Below, in pieces: positions 22,332-34,824 of a stretch of DNA of 64,000 nt (its first letter is position 1; each line of letters begins with the position of its first letter). Source of the DNA: Agroathelia rolfsii (Eukaryota > Basidiomycota > Agaricomycetes > Amylocorticiales > Amylocorticiaceae); NCBI GenBank assembly GCA_018343915.1, contig JABRWF010000004.1:1116001-1180000 (forward strand), given 5' to 3'. The position numbers and the translations under genes are program-made. The notes under the pieces are model-generated. The model had not been told where the DNA came from. It saw nothing but the letters and a program-made list of their open reading frames with translations, and made no database searches.

Positions 22332-22975
22332 TTACTAGAAAAGAATGCATTAGCATCATGATAACGTCGGGATAATCAGTATATATAGAAAATAAACATA
22401 CGAATTGCAAAGCAGCACCCTTGGTCTTCTTCTCGCCACCCAATTCGAAGTGCTTGCAGCGCTTGAGTGCCATCTGCATCTTGTACTTGCACACAGTGCA
22501 TTCTAACCGCAGAACGACCTTCTTGGTCGTCTTGGCCTGATTTGCAATGATGATTCAGATCAAGGTCTATCTACGATCGAAACCTTCAAGGCGCACCTTC
22601 TTGTGGAAAACGGGTTTTGTTTGACCACCATAACCGGATTGCTTTCGGTCGTAACGGCGCTTACCCTGAGCGAACAGAGAAGCCTTTCCGGTCTTGTATT
22701 GTGTAACCTTATGGGGCCTATTTTACAGAGATTTCAGAGGCCAGAGCAATCATCCATGGACAAAAGGTGCATACGTGTGCTTCTTGCAGGTCTTGCCCTT
22801 GCAGTCTAGAATAGAAATCCGTCATGAGAGATATTACAGCTAGTGAAACCAGCATAAGTTTAGTAATCAAGTACTAACAGGTGCGGCGAGTTCTAGAAAG
22901 CAGCGATCGACGGGATCAGACATCATGTCAGCAGCATAGAGATAGACTTGAGACACACTTGGGGACGTTGACCAT
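22332..22975 (-). CDS. RPL42: 60S ribosomal protein eL42 (L44/L41 in older naming)
   Basis: A structural protein of the large ribosomal subunit near the E site. Six exons: 22959-22975, 22879-22892, 22775-22805, 22597-22717, 22402-22536 and 22332-22334 give 106 residues, the usual length. All junctions are GT-AG and in frame. The sequence runs [25 protein letters not shown]..., a basic middle [22 protein letters not shown], and a Cys-rich zinc ribbon ECTVCKYKM...RCKHFELGG. It ends in ALQF, the canonical terminus. The last intron lies exactly between the Phe codon and the stop, so exon 6 contributes only TAA plus 3' UTR. Residue 56 is Pro (in TKPVF), the state known from yeasts to go with cycloheximide sensitivity. 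Early introns crowd the 5' end, as is common for fungal ribosomal genes. Confidence 0.97.
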
Positions 22976-23647
22976 GGCGGCGGTAGTGGTCGGCGAGGCA
23001 GTCGGCGGGAGTCGGTCGTTACGGCGCGCAGCGACGGCGATGCGCGAAAGTGTTTGTTTGTATCTTGTTTGGCATCTGGTTAGCTTCCTCTCATTTGAGT
23101 TGAGTCGGAGATTGGATTTATTTCAATCTCAGACGCACCGCCGAGAAGTTGCCGACACTGACACGTTTGGCACTTGGTCTTGCCTCGCTGAATGCTATTA
23201 ATCGTGATCACCCTGGATATGGCTGAATATAGACGCTCTCAACGCACTGCATTTTCGTGATTGACAGATACGACCTTGGCTAATGAACTCGTTGAGCTCA
23301 ATATGATATTGGTCTTGATCTGACACACCAGCCTGCTCAAATGCAATACGAAAGCTGTTCGGCGGAGACATTCTAAGTGTCCTATCAGTTGCCTGCCTGA
23401 CTGGGCGGAATGAGCTTGGAATGATCAACGATCCATTATTAACCATGCTTGGAAGGCACAGTCAACGTAGTGCAAGTCTCAGTGATGGCCCTGGCTCGCG
23501 TGGTGTCTTTGTGGCAGAGCCTGCCTACTTAAACTCCCCTCATCGCGGAGAGGCCATTCGACCGTGTAGATTGCTCTTGCTTCGGCGGCTGCAACTCAGC
23601 CAGCTTGCCTTTTCCCCCGTACTTGGGTCATCCAACTCCTACATGCC
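22976..23647. promoter_or_regulatory. Divergent spacer between eL42 and the orphan membrane gene
   Basis: About 0.67 kb separate two head-to-head starts. It must contain the strong eL42 promoter and the promoter of the membrane gene. No defined box was identified. The frames inside it look like chance. Confidence 0.4.
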
Positions 23648-25830
23648 ATGTCCCACGAGTTTGATGAAGTGGATCCGGCCGGCAACATAATGAAGGGCGG
23701 AGATGGTATTGTTACTCAGGACGATAATCCTCAAATCATCACAAATAATCAAGTCAAGTACGCCATATTCCCATCTATTTGTTCATTTTTCAAATAACAC
23801 CGGTCTTTAGTCATATGATGCAAACATCTAATGTCCGTCATGGTGCATCATTTCATGCGTACTACGCCCGGCTCTCCTTCATGCGTGGGCCCGCCATACT
23901 GGCTTACCTCATGAGTCAAATACCCAAGGTGAAGGCACAAGGCGTCATTGTCTCATCTACAGCAGCCTGGTCCTCTCAAATCGTTGCGTTCTGGGGCGCT
24001 GTCGGCTTAGGCGCCCGTCTTTCCTCCTCGATGAAGGTAGCCAACCCATTCACATCCCTCTTCGGCATCGTTACAATCATGCGACGTGTCAATCTCATCA
24101 CTAAATCGCTCAAAGCCGACTCTTGGTTTTACATCTCATCCGGATACAGAGGGGGCATTGTCCGTTTACATACTGCCCTCATCACTTGGCGCACAGAGGC
24201 CGATCTCAGGCGGCAGGCCCTACGCGTGGCAACCTTGGCAGAGGCCGCTGGGAGACAAAAGTGGGTCATCGTAGTACTGGGGAGGAAACTCCGCACTCAG
24301 GACTCGGATTTGCCAAGTCAGATATACTGGACCATGGCGCCCCGTTCCGCGTCGTATTCCACAGTGCGTGTAAAGGATACCGGGGGGCATGTAGCTGCCT
24401 TGAACGACGAGTCCGTTGAAGAACTGGCCAACATGGCGGAGACTAACCCGTCGGACTTGGACGGTATTGTTACTTTGCTGGCAACACAGCCCCGACCGGC
24501 GACAAGAGCGGCTATGTTTGTGGAGGTGCATCCAGAAGTACAGAAGACGACAACGTTGGCGAGACACATGACCAGCTGGGATCAGCCCGATACACAATCG
24601 CCCTACATCAGCCTGCATCGGCTTACGCACGTCTTTGGCACGGCGCGGACGGGACAGGTCCGTGCTGCATCTTATCTCTACGTGATCGTGCACATTACTG
24701 CTGCCGTGGCCGTAGCGCTCATGGCGGCTGCTACTGGCAGGGGTCTCGCAGTATGGTTGTTCTCCACACGGATTGTGATTAGCCAGATTAGTGGTGCAGC
24801 GTTTGCGGGGGACGACACGGCGCTTACCCTGCTCGGCTTTGATTCTGTGCAGGTCGTGATAGAGACTTCGGCCGGCGATGCTCTGTTTGCAGGGGATTCG
24901 ATACTGCCACCTATGCAATGGAAATCGATTGTCCTCGTGTTGTTTATCAACCTGGTTGAGATTGCTCTGATGGCTGCTGGATGGGTATACGGATCTCTTA
25001 CCGCGCAAAGGTTCAAGCCGACCGGCGTCGTCGGTCACGGCATGCTTTGGCTCGCTATTGTTGTCGGATTGGCCCTCGCAATCAGGACGCTGGCAGGCAT
25101 CCGGGAGCGCCTAGCCAGCCGGCTAATCGGAATCTTCAATGAAGCAGGCGCCGTGCGCCATGTTATTCCTCGCGATGTGATTATCACGCCGAAGATTGGG
25201 AGCGCCGCAGCGCTTGAATTCGGATCCCCTGCCACGAGCCGATATGCACCCATGACCTTGGCATCCTTGATTTTACGGAAAGGCATGAATGATGTGAGTG
25301 TAATCACAGCAGCGCTTCCGTTGCTCCGAATGCCTATTTTTGCGTGCGGAACCGAGGCGTTTGTGGTGAAGGAGGTGCTTGGGTACAAGTACGATGGTGA
25401 TCGCCTTGCGGGAAGTAGTACTCGCGCTTTGGGGTCGTCGTGGACACGATGGTCGCTTTGGCCATTGTCGTCGTCGAGCGCAGATGATACGAAAGGGGAC
25501 AGGGAGAAGCAGTCTGATGCTGAAACAACGAAGACCATCATCTCCGAAGAGCTTTCTACGGTGACTGTCTACCCATGGAAGACGATTGTGCTGCTCGTTA
25601 TCATCCTCGGATTGTGCGCGGCCGTATCTGCAGCATATGCATATTTATTTGCGATTCCCGAGTGGGCCAAGATGATGGTGGAGGTTATTGTTAGTATAGG
25701 CGCGGTGGTGTTCGCGACGCTGGATAGGACATGTGAGCTGCAGCATCTGCAGGTGTCTTATTTGAGCTTTATGGTTGCGAGTATGGTTATATCCTCGGTA
25801 TGGTATGTGGGGGTGGAGGGCGTCGGCTGA
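23648..25830 (+). CDS. Orphan multi-pass membrane protein
   Basis: Two exons, 23648-23757 and 23811-25830 (intron GTACGC...TTTAG), encode 709 residues. ATG 23648 keeps the frame across the intron; without it the frame would begin at ATG 23815. The first 300 residues are soluble-looking with one weak hydrophobic stretch (SQIVAFWGAVGLGARL). From about residue 305 there are about six hydrophobic helices: AAVAVALMAAATG, VLVLFINLVEIALMAAGWVY, MLWLAIVVGLALAIRTLAG, and, after a polar Ser-rich loop, IVLLVIILGLCAAVSAAYAY, VEVIVSIGAVVFATL and SFMVASMVISSVWYV. I recognise no domain. The sequence is GC-rich with good codon usage, so it should be a real gene. It may be an agaricomycete-specific protein. 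Confidence 0.72.
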
Positions 25831-26437
25831 GCGATGTGCAATGGGAAGAGCGAGAGATCCGGAGGAGAGATGATCACTAGGGCGGTCATAACCCGTGAGG
25901 CAGGAAGATATGATATGGTGGGGATGGCCGGACTTGGGGATGGGCTATTGGTCGGAGACAAGGATGAGGCGCACATGGCATGGATGATGGGCAACCCATC
26001 GATGTATTTTCAAGTAGGGACGTCATGGATTACACATACGGAGTATATTATGAATGTGTGATGTGTGCAGCGTGGAAGTGGATGACGGCCGTAGGCGTTT
26101 GCAGTGCCTAACAAAGTCGGTGCTATTACAGACGAATACAGGAGTAAGGTAGTCAATACTCCTAGTCAATACTTCCATGGCTAATACTATAACAGTGAAT
26201 GGTGATGTGATGAATACATTTATGGAAAAAAGATAAAGATAAGGGCCAAGACGCGATAGGGCGCTAACAATAAATGAAGTGTCGCTAGCATTCTTGGTTA
26301 TATAAACAGCTTAAAAAGTGGGCTCATTTGTGCCCTGAGCACATTTCGGCAATTGACACCGTCTCACCTCCTCCCCATCCATCCTCTCTCTCTCTCGTTC
26401 CCCCACCTCCGCTGTTCAACCATCGCTGGTGTCGGCC
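25831..26437. promoter_or_regulatory. HMGR promoter region
   Basis: About 0.6 kb before the HMG-CoA reductase ATG. A pyrimidine-rich CT repeat (near 26380-26400) sits about 40 bp before the start codon, a common fungal core-promoter feature. No clear TATA box is seen near it. Confidence 0.5.
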
Positions 26438-29400
26438 ATGCGAACTCTCTTTCGCCCCCTGGCCGCCTACTCGGCCTTTTCACCCATAGAGTCTATCGTA
26501 TTCTTCTCTATAATCGGCACTCTCGCCTACTTCAACATCCTTTCTGCCATAAAACATTCCGCTTTTTTTGCTCCCTCCCACCCGTCCTCGCTTAGCCCAG
26601 CATATGCCCTACTACATGCCAATGACTGGCTCAGTGTACCCGCTGACTACTGGAGACAGGCTCGCGCAGAGGGAACTTACCAAACAGTCGACCTTCACCA
26701 ACTTATTTTTTCGTTGGACCCGCTTTCCAATGGGTTGACGAAAGTTCAATCTCCTGAGACGCTCTCCTCCCACCAGGCTTCCGTGTCCAACTTCACCAGT
26801 CACTTGTTGGACTCCACCGGCAAGCCGTGCTACCCCTCGTTTGCCAACTCGTCCTGTTTCACACACGTCTCTCCTCTTTCCCTGCGTTCAACCGCCTACA
26901 CGCTGACCCTGACCCCAGGCGCAGACATCGCGTCTGTCGTCAAACGTTTGGCCTCTGTAGACGCCCAGGGTGTCGAATTTACCCTCGACACCTCTGATGT
27001 GGAAGAGTCCATTGGCGAGATGAAGTCTGGCAAGTGGATCGCGTACGCCCTGCGCGCCCTCATCATCCGTTTTAGCGACCTGGCCCGCCAGGCAGATTCG
27101 CTTGACATCCTCCTCGTCCTTGCGGGCTACATACTCATGCACCTCACTTTTATCCGTCTCTTCCTCGCCTCACGCGCGTTGGGTTCCAACTTTTGGTTAT
27201 CTACAGGTGTGCTTAGCAGCGCCGTCTTGGCATTCATGCTTTCCATGCCCATCGTGCGCTTGTTGTCCATTCCTCTCGACCCTGTTGCGCTCACGGAGGC
27301 ACTCCCTTTCCTCGTCTGCACCGTTGGCTTTGACAAGCCACTCAGACTCGCGCGCGCTGTCTTCTCTCACCCGGCCCTGTTGCCTCCTCCTGCACCAGCT
27401 GCACGACGCACCGCCTTGAAACCAGCGGGTGAGATCATCCTTGACGCACTCGATCGCGCAGGTAACACTATCCTCCGCGATTACGCACTCGAGATTGGTG
27501 TGCTCTTGGTTGGTGCCAACACACGCGTTTCTGGCCTCAAGGAGTTCTGTGCACTCGCCGCACTGATGGTGGCCATGGATTGCTTCGTTATGGCTACATT
27601 CTACACTGCCATTCTTAGCGTCATGGTTGAGGTGAGCAAGTATTCTCTTCTGTGCCTTGGCACGTGACCGGATATTACCCGCCAGCGTTCCGTCATCACT
27701 GATTGATTCGGAACGCTGCGTGGGCCTCTTGCACTGCTATTGTCTTGATGCTCATATATGTGTTCTTCACCTCCAGGTCCGACGTATCAGGGCTGTCCGA
27801 TCGACCAAGGCTATGAAGAGCAGCACTGCATCTCCCCATACATCTCGTCCAGCCTCGCCTAGTCGCAGTTTGCGGGGCAGGATTCTCGGCGACAAGGGTG
27901 CAGAGGTTAACGGCTCAAAGAGCAAGCAGCCCGAAGAGAACCCCGTCGCTAGGCTTAAATTGCTCTTGGTACGTGCCAATCACTGTTCTTTCCCACTCCA
28001 TCTATCGCTCATCTGCACCTACTTAGATCGTAACGTTCTTGACCCTTCATATCCTCAATCTGGTCACAACGCTCACACCTACGCCTACATCTTCTACACA
28101 CGACATTATCGACAGTGCTCTCGAGCCGTCGCCGGGATCGCGCAAGGTGGATATCACCAGCACACCCATCTCCACAGCTCTCCTTCAGCTTGCCACCGCC
28201 ACCTCCGACGCATCCCTCCCCACCTCCGCAAAGGAACTCCTCGTCCGTATCTCGGCGCCTATCCACATCCTCGTCACCCTACCCACCACCTCTCAGCACC
28301 AAAAGCTTGGCTTTGTTAACAGCTTTGTCGCGGGCTGGACACGCTTCATGACTGGCTGGACCCACCTCGTCGGCGATCCTGTCTTGAGCAAGTGGATCGT
28401 GATTGTGCTTGCGATTAGCTTGGCCCTGAACGGATACCTTCTCAAGGGGATCGCTGTCGGCTTGAGTGGGAGTGGCAAGGCGGCCGCGCAGGGTGTGCGG
28501 TTCAGGAGTATTGGGCCTTTGGACCGTGCGTTCTTCGAGAAGCCGAGGGAAGAGGAGAAGGAGGAAGAAGTCGTTAATGAGTCTCTATCCCGCAAGGCGG
28601 CTGTTGTTGTTGACGAGCCTACTAAACTGAGTCAGCCGGTTGTGGAAGAGGAGCGACCTCAACCGATTGCGCCCGTGCCTGTCCGTGCTGCAGTCCCAAC
28701 GTTTATGTTGGAAGCGGTTGACACCAAATTGGCTGAGGCGCAAAGGAAAGCTGACAAGGCCGCCGCTATTGAACGCTCGCCTGTCCAGAATCAGATTGAG
28801 CTCCAGGCTGCTGCATCTCCTTTCCCGCCATCACGCGTGCCGTCAGTGAACGGTGAGGCTATGGAGGGTGTGCGTTCGTTGGAAGAGTGCATCGAGATTC
28901 TCGAGAGCGGACCTGGCTCGACGGAGTTATTGTCGGATGAGGAGATTGTCCTCTTGGCTCAGAATGGCAAGATTGCGGCGTATGCGCTGGAGAAGGTTCT
29001 CGGTAACTTGGAGCGGGCTGTGAAAATTCGCAGGGCGTTGATTTGTGAGTGCATATATCTCTGGTGGTGGGACTTGTAAGGTGCTTTTTTGCTGACAGGA
29101 TTATTCATTTTCACAGCCCGCGCAACCAAGACCAAGACGCTGGAGAATTCTCTTGTTCCCATGTCTGACTACGATTATTCGAGGGTAATGGGTGCCTGCT
29201 GCGAGAACGTGATCGGGTACATGCCCATTCCCCTCGGTGTCGCTGGCCCACTCAAGATCGACGGTGAATCGTTGCACATCCCTATGGCCACCGCTGAAGG
29301 CACCCTCGTCGCATCCACCTCTCGCGGTTGCAAGGCCCTCAATGCCGGTGGAGGCGTCTCTACTGTGCTCACCCAGGATGCCATGACGCGCGGACCTGCC

Positions 29401-30511
29401 ATTGACTTCCCGAGCGTGCGCCAGGCAGGTGAGGCCAAGATCTGGGTCGACTCCGACGAGGGCTACGAGACGCTCAGGGCGGCATTCGAATCCACCTCCC
29501 GGTTTGCTAAGCTACAGCGGTTCAAGTGCACGCTCGCGGGCCGCACGCTGTACGTTCGGTTCTCGACTACGACGGGTGATGCGATGGGCATGAACATGAT
29601 TTCCAAAGGCACCGAAAAGGCGCTTGAGGTGATGCAGCAGCGATACCCGTCCATGGTCGTGCTTGCGCTGTCGGGTAACTATTGTACGGATAAGAAGCCG
29701 GCGGCGATTAACTGGATCGAGGGCAGAGGCAAGAGCGTTGTTGCTGAGGCGACTGTGCCCGGCAAGGTGGTCAAGAGCGTGTTGAAGACGACAGTCGCGG
29801 CGTTGTGCAACTTGAACACGAAGAAGAACCTCGTGGGCAGCGCGATGGCGGGTAGTATCGGCGGCTTCAATGCTCATGCGGCGAACATCCTCACGGCTAT
29901 TTTCCTCGCTACGGGCCAGGACCCGGCGCAGAATGTGGAGAGTTCGAATTGTATGACTCTGATGGAACCGTGAGTGTGCATTTCATTCTTTCTAATGTTT
30001 GTCTAAGGCTCATATAATGTCTCTTTTCAATAGGACGAACAACGGAGAGGACTTGCTGATCACCGTGACCATGCCCTCTATTGAAGTTGGTACCGTTGGC
30101 GGCGGCACCGTTCTCGCACCTCAAGGCGCCATACTCGAAATGCTCGGTATCAAGGGCGCACACCCCACCACACCGGGCGAAAATGCACGCAAATTGGCAC
30201 GCATCATCGCTTCTGCCGTCATGGCCGGTGAACTGTCGCTCATGTCTGCCCTCGCGGCGGGTCACCTCATTCGGGCCCACATGGCCCACAACCGGTCGCA
30301 GCCCGCCACGCCGGCCGTATCGCGCCCGTTGACGCCCATCACCTCCGCCACGCCCGCACCGACGGTAAACGGTGGTGTCTTCTGGAACACGGAAGTCGGG
30401 GAGAAGGCATCGAGAAAATTGGAGCGTGAGCCTCCACAGGCGTCGTCTACCGTCGCTTCGTCAGTCGGGTCATCGCCGCCGCCTTATTCAACAACTACTG
30501 ATGGTCGCTAG
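26438..30511 (+). CDS. HMG1: 3-hydroxy-3-methylglutaryl-CoA reductase
   Basis: The rate-limiting ER enzyme of the mevalonate and sterol pathway (HMG-CoA plus 2 NADPH to mevalonate). Five exons (26438-27631, 27777-27968, 28027-29044, 29117-29969, 30034-30511) encode 1244 residues, long but within the fungal range. The start is the first in-frame ATG. The N-terminal half has membrane helices ([15 protein letters not shown] near residue 20, then sterol-sensing-type helices around 210-400) and a lumenal loop. A linker rich in Glu and Pro follows. The catalytic domain has [12 protein letters not shown], the catalytic Glu in MATAEGTL, the NADPH-binding [13 protein letters not shown], the Lys in DKKPAA, the Asp in [16 protein letters not shown] and the His of MAHNRS. 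All key residues are present. It converges with the sterol dehydrogenase at 31229. Confidence 0.97.
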
Positions 30512-31228
30512 GAACGCGCATTTGCATTGAACTCGACTCTTTTTCTTTTCTCCCCAATATAGTGCTTGATAAAATGAGAAGAAACGACAAAATTCTAACC
30601 TCTTTCCGTTATTTCATTCCCATTCTTTTGAAGAAGACATTCGAACATATATAAATGGTTACTTTGATTTACGTATATATTCCCTACTCATACTTTACCT
30701 CCATGCTGAACCTCCAGGACGCACATACATACTCTGAACTGCTTGTTTATTCGGCATTATTCCCATGGATTCTCTTTTTCTTTCTTATATCCCCCTACTT
30801 TTTCTTTTTCTTCTGAGTATTCGTTTCCGCCTCCTTTGCCGAGCATAGGCACTTGTTCGTTCTGTCCCAACAACCGTAACTAGGTACACATTGACTTGCT
30901 CCTCTACTCAATCCACCTCCAGATCATATCTTTTCTTTTGTTCTGCTGCTGTAGTAGTTTGTCGCCTTCCCTTGTGCGCACTTTTTGTACCTACTCAAGG
31001 GTCGTCTGTGTCTTTTTTCTCTCCCCCTACCCTCTCTTCTGCTTTGAAAAAATTGTATCTTATATACAGAGTTGTAGGTACTACCAATGGAGTTTAATAC
31101 TGAACGAATACAATAAACGGAAGACATGAGTGAAATACAAGATTGAATTGATTCTCGTGCATGAATTACAGTCCTATTCTGCCCTATTTGAATTGTTAAA
31201 TACATCATTGTTACAAGAATAAGCTTTT
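30512..31228. other. Convergent 3' spacer between HMGR and the sterol dehydrogenase
   Basis: About 0.7 kb, pyrimidine-rich on the plus strand, holding both 3' UTRs. A 68-codon and a 77-codon chance frame occur in the T-rich stretch near 30891-31129. No gene was recognised. Confidence 0.4.
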
Positions 31229-32853
31229 TCAATTCCGCATCTCTTGCACTATTTGACTCATGGGCTTGATGCCCCGCTGAGCACGCACGAGACCAAAACC
31301 AAAGCTGACACCTCCCCCGAGCGACCGCGTCTCCCCCTTCCTGCCGCCTTGCTCCCAAGCCCGCCAGGTCTTGACAAGCCCTTCAGCCGTGGTCCAGAGC
31401 GGGTTGTAGCCCAGCACCGCACGCGCGCGCGAATCGTCAAAGATCAAGTGGACGTTCGCCAGCGCGAATAGGGACGGCTGCAAGTTGACAACGTCGCCTC
31501 CAAGTGCGGGCAGCATACGGCGAGCAAGGGTGCGTATCAAAACAGGTGGAGACCAGGTGGAAGTGGAAGTCGTGAGGAAGTAGTGTACAAGGTAGTATGC
31601 CTCGAGAATGTGCGCGAAACCGAGCATGAATGTCGGCGACAGGCGCGGAAAGGTCGTTTCGCCGTCGGTGAGCGTCTCGAATGCGGTATAGACGTCCCCG
31701 TGCGTGATGGGCGGACCGGCATCGGTAATGGTGAATGCTTGACCGCCAACCTTGTCTTTGTCGTCAGACGTGTGGCTATCGATGAGGTCTAGCAGACGGC
31801 GTTCATAGCATAGATGTGCAAGGGAACAGTTCTCGACGTAGATAAAGCTATTAACGATGTTTTGAATCCATGAGGGGTTTACTTTGCGTACGAGGTAGGC
31901 GCCGCAGAGGATGTCGCCACCTGGACCATACACGCCATTCCCGGGACGTAGGCAACCTGTTCGTAGAACGCCTCCAAGTGCACCAAGAGACGGTGCCTTA
32001 TCAGCCTTGCGGACGATACGTTCTGCCACGATCTTGGTGGCAGCATAGTTGCTGAAGAATTCGTCGTGCTTCTTTGGCAAGGCCTCGTCATCGTCGTTCA
32101 AGACCTGGACAAAATATGGCGGGCGTGTTTCCCATGGCCAGAGCCAGAAACGAGATCTGCGAACTGCGATAGATCCAGAAGATGTATAAACTAGTACAGA
32201 GGCGCCAGTAGCCCGAGCAGAATCTATGATGTGCTGAGTGCCATCCGCGTTAACTTTGGCAGAGCGATATAGGAGAAACTGGTGGCGCTCATAAAATCTA
32301 ATGTTTGCTGCAGTGTGGAAAACTGTCAACAGTGTAGACCGATGAGTATCTTCAGTCGATGGTGTAGGCCAGGGTGCTTTGAAAGCCTCGTCAACGGCTT
32401 GTGCATCAGAAATGTCGATGCGAAAGAATGCAACATCTTTGGCTTTCCCTTCCTTGAGATCTGGGCGAGTTGGTGGGCGTATATCCAAGATACGGATACA
32501 ACGCGGATCTTCTCCGCGTGCGAGGAGATGCAATACGATCCACCCTCCAAGAAAACCAGCCTGAACAAGTATATGTCAAATCGCTGGAATGCAAATATAG
32601 AATCAGAATATCGCAACCTTACCCCACCCACAACTATATAACGACCGCCTGTTCTCTGTGGCAGAAATTCCCGTATGTGATAATCCTTTTCCAGAATTTG
32701 TGAAGCAGTTTTAAGAATAGATTTGGCATTTATACGATGAGGTGTGAAAGCCCTAGCATCAGACGGAAGAGAGGACAGAGCTTTGTCGTTTCGAAGTACA
32801 TATAGATACAGCAAAAACACAAGAGAAAAAAGAACGAGTAAAAGATACAGCAT
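31229..32853 (-). CDS. Membrane-anchored 3-beta-HSD-type sterol dehydrogenase (ERG26-like)
   Basis: Two exons, 32623-32853 and 31229-32560, encode 520 residues. I chose ATG 32853 because no in-frame ATG exists upstream near it. An N-terminal membrane anchor LYLLLVLFSLVFLLYLYVL is followed by a linker, then the NAD(P) Rossmann loop VVGGAGFLGG created by the splice, the acidic beta2 end (RILDIRPP), and the HTAA motif in VFHTAANIRF. The catalytic YxxxK appears as NYAATKIVAER. The 3-beta-HSD C-terminal part follows (LRPGNGVYGPGGD, NSFIYVENC, LGYNPLWTTAEGL). Sterol-4-alpha-carboxylate 3-dehydrogenase (ERG26) is the best-known fungal relative, but ERG26-like paralogues exist and the exact substrate is unproven. 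It converges with HMGR and shares a 300 bp divergent promoter with the F-box gene. Confidence 0.87.
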
Positions 32854-33153
32854 CCGAGAAACAGCAGCTATAGAAAAGTGCAACTCCGAGTCGAGGTTGA
32901 AGTCATCTTGTTCGGTTTTAGTTATGGCTGGAGAAAGTGATCGAGTTGCGTAAGCACGCTTTCGTCACAGTCCAGAATGGCCCGGCCCGGCTATCGCCTC
33001 AGTACATACAGAAACTGTAGGGCAAACCGCTTTTCTTTTCTTCTCATGATACTCGTTCCACCGAAATGGCTTCAGACAAGCGAATTCTCATTCTCAAAAG
33101 GGAAAGTTAGATCTCATACTAACGACGCCATTGAACATAGAAAACGAATACCT
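32854..33153. promoter_or_regulatory. Short divergent promoter, sterol dehydrogenase and F-box-like gene
   Basis: 300 bp separate the two opposing starts if the F-box start is ATG 33154. An upstream in-frame ATG at 32977 would leave only 123 bp. Confidence 0.5.
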
Positions 33154-34676
33154 ATGCATCAAATTTCTACTGCACGGCCTTCATCCGAGGTTCTGCCAGC
33201 TGAAGTCTGGCTTCACGTCTTGGGGCATATATCTATACCACGGGATCTGCACAACATGTCTTTTGTCGACCATTTGATAAGAGATATTGCCCTACCGCTT
33301 CTCTTTCGATCTGTTACTTTGGACTGTGAAAGCTATGAGCATCATGCTCACCCTTTCGCACCAGCGGATCATTCCGAGGTAGACCCTAAGGCATATGAAA
33401 GAGGTGGCCCCAGACAAGTATGGATGGAGAAACTCATGTTCGTGTCTCGACCATCGATAGCGTCCCGGGTTCTTCGCATGCGACTTTTTTGTACTGGCGG
33501 AAGCTTATTGGGCGGAAACTGCATTGCTATTGGCGAGATTGTCGAATCTCTTGCCTTATTTCCATCTCTCAGAGAGATTGTGCTGCAATCCGTGTTGATA
33601 AAGTCGGAATATACATCTGAACTTTCGCGACTGGGTATGCGTGGCGTTGAGGTCAGACTGGAGTCGTCTGCCATTTCGCCAGCTGCGAATACCGAAATGT
33701 GTATCCGCAACCTCTCTTTATCAGGCTTTTTCCCACCGACGGGTAATGTTAGCTTCGCCACATATGATTTGATCATCTCCAATAACCTAGAGTCGTTGGA
33801 AATCAGCCACTCCGTCTTTCTTAGGGATAGACGCTGGCTCGAAGAGCGAGTTCGTGCATTGGGCACTCTTCCCTCTTTGCGCACTTTGATTGTTGAAAGC
33901 CCGCAAACAATCACTCCCTCACTAGCAGCAGCTTGCTCAAAAATTACTAAACTGGTCATCCGCTTCGATCCCATGAATAATGCGGTACAACTTCCCGAAG
34001 GAACCAGAGTGTTTCCTCATGTCGAAACATTTGACGGTGATATTCGGTATACGCTCCGCTACTGTGTGCCGAAGAAGATTCGTCACCTCACAACAGTGAT
34101 CAGCCATGAGGACACATTTTTCCGCTGGTTCCTTCGAGATTTTGTAGAGACTGTCGGCCGTACAATCCTCCATGGGCTTGTATCGCTTGATCTTACAGTC
34201 TCCGACGCACCTACAGAGGGTATGATAAGACAAATACTATCATGTTGTCATCGCTTGGAAAAACTTGCTTTCATCATGGATACTGCGACATTGGAGCTGC
34301 CTCTGAGTGTCGAGGTAGGGTTATTCCTGCCCTAAACTCAATGCTATGTTGCTGATCACAATCTTGTCAGTTTGTTCTTGAAAGCTTCGGCCTTGTATCT
34401 CTCCCACAAGGGTTGAAGATTTTGGACATATCGATTCACGACCCGACTTTCACATGGATCGGCTCGGAGGTAATTAGACCATTCGAGTCATTGCTTCAGA
34501 CATTGACAAACACGCACCCATCCATGGACCGCATATGTCTTACTGGCTGGTCGGACTATTCGTGGTACGAAATACGCCAAGGGTCATATTTGATATTTGA
34601 CAGGAAGACCCATGGCGATCTTGGTTCAGGTTTATGGAGGAATCATTTTGGTGCCGCACCTTACGCAATATCATGA
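33154..34676 (+). CDS. F-box-like protein with leucine-rich body
   Basis: Two exons, 33154-34314 and 34371-34676, encode 488 residues. The intron is GTAGGG...GTCAG. The N-terminal block SSEVLPAEVWLHVLGHISIPRDLHNMS has the LP-x-E-hydrophobic pattern of an F-box, followed by LFRSVTLD, typical of fungal F-box/LRR-like proteins. Downstream are irregular Leu-rich repeats (LFPSLREIVLQSV, LGTLPSLRTLIVES). These proteins usually act as adaptors of SCF ubiquitin ligases, which is inference here. ATG 33154 is favoured over 32977 because the extra N-terminus would be basic and featureless and would crowd the divergent neighbour. A remnant of a duplicate of its C-terminal part lies at 37340-37520. Confidence 0.75.
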
Positions 34677-34824
34677 TTTGTATCCTGCTTTGCATTTCAA
34701 TTATTATCTCCCCGAGTTCTTTTTTTGCTCTACTACTTTCAATGTTCTTCCCAATAGTGAGGGTGTTTGATCTTGTTAGATTACTGCCAGTGGATACCAT
34801 AAGAAAATAAGAAAAAACTCGGAA

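Noticed and set aside
24220..25541. Long antisense frames across the orphan membrane gene
   Set aside because: Low-complexity shadows. The sense strand gives one continuous frame with membrane helices.
28009..28595. Long antisense frames inside HMG-CoA reductase
   Set aside because: Shadows of the GC-rich coding strand; no independent features.
32977..33153. N-terminal extension of the F-box gene from ATG 32977
   Set aside because: The extension is basic and featureless and would leave only 123 bp to the divergent neighbour; ATG 33154 directly precedes the F-box-like block.
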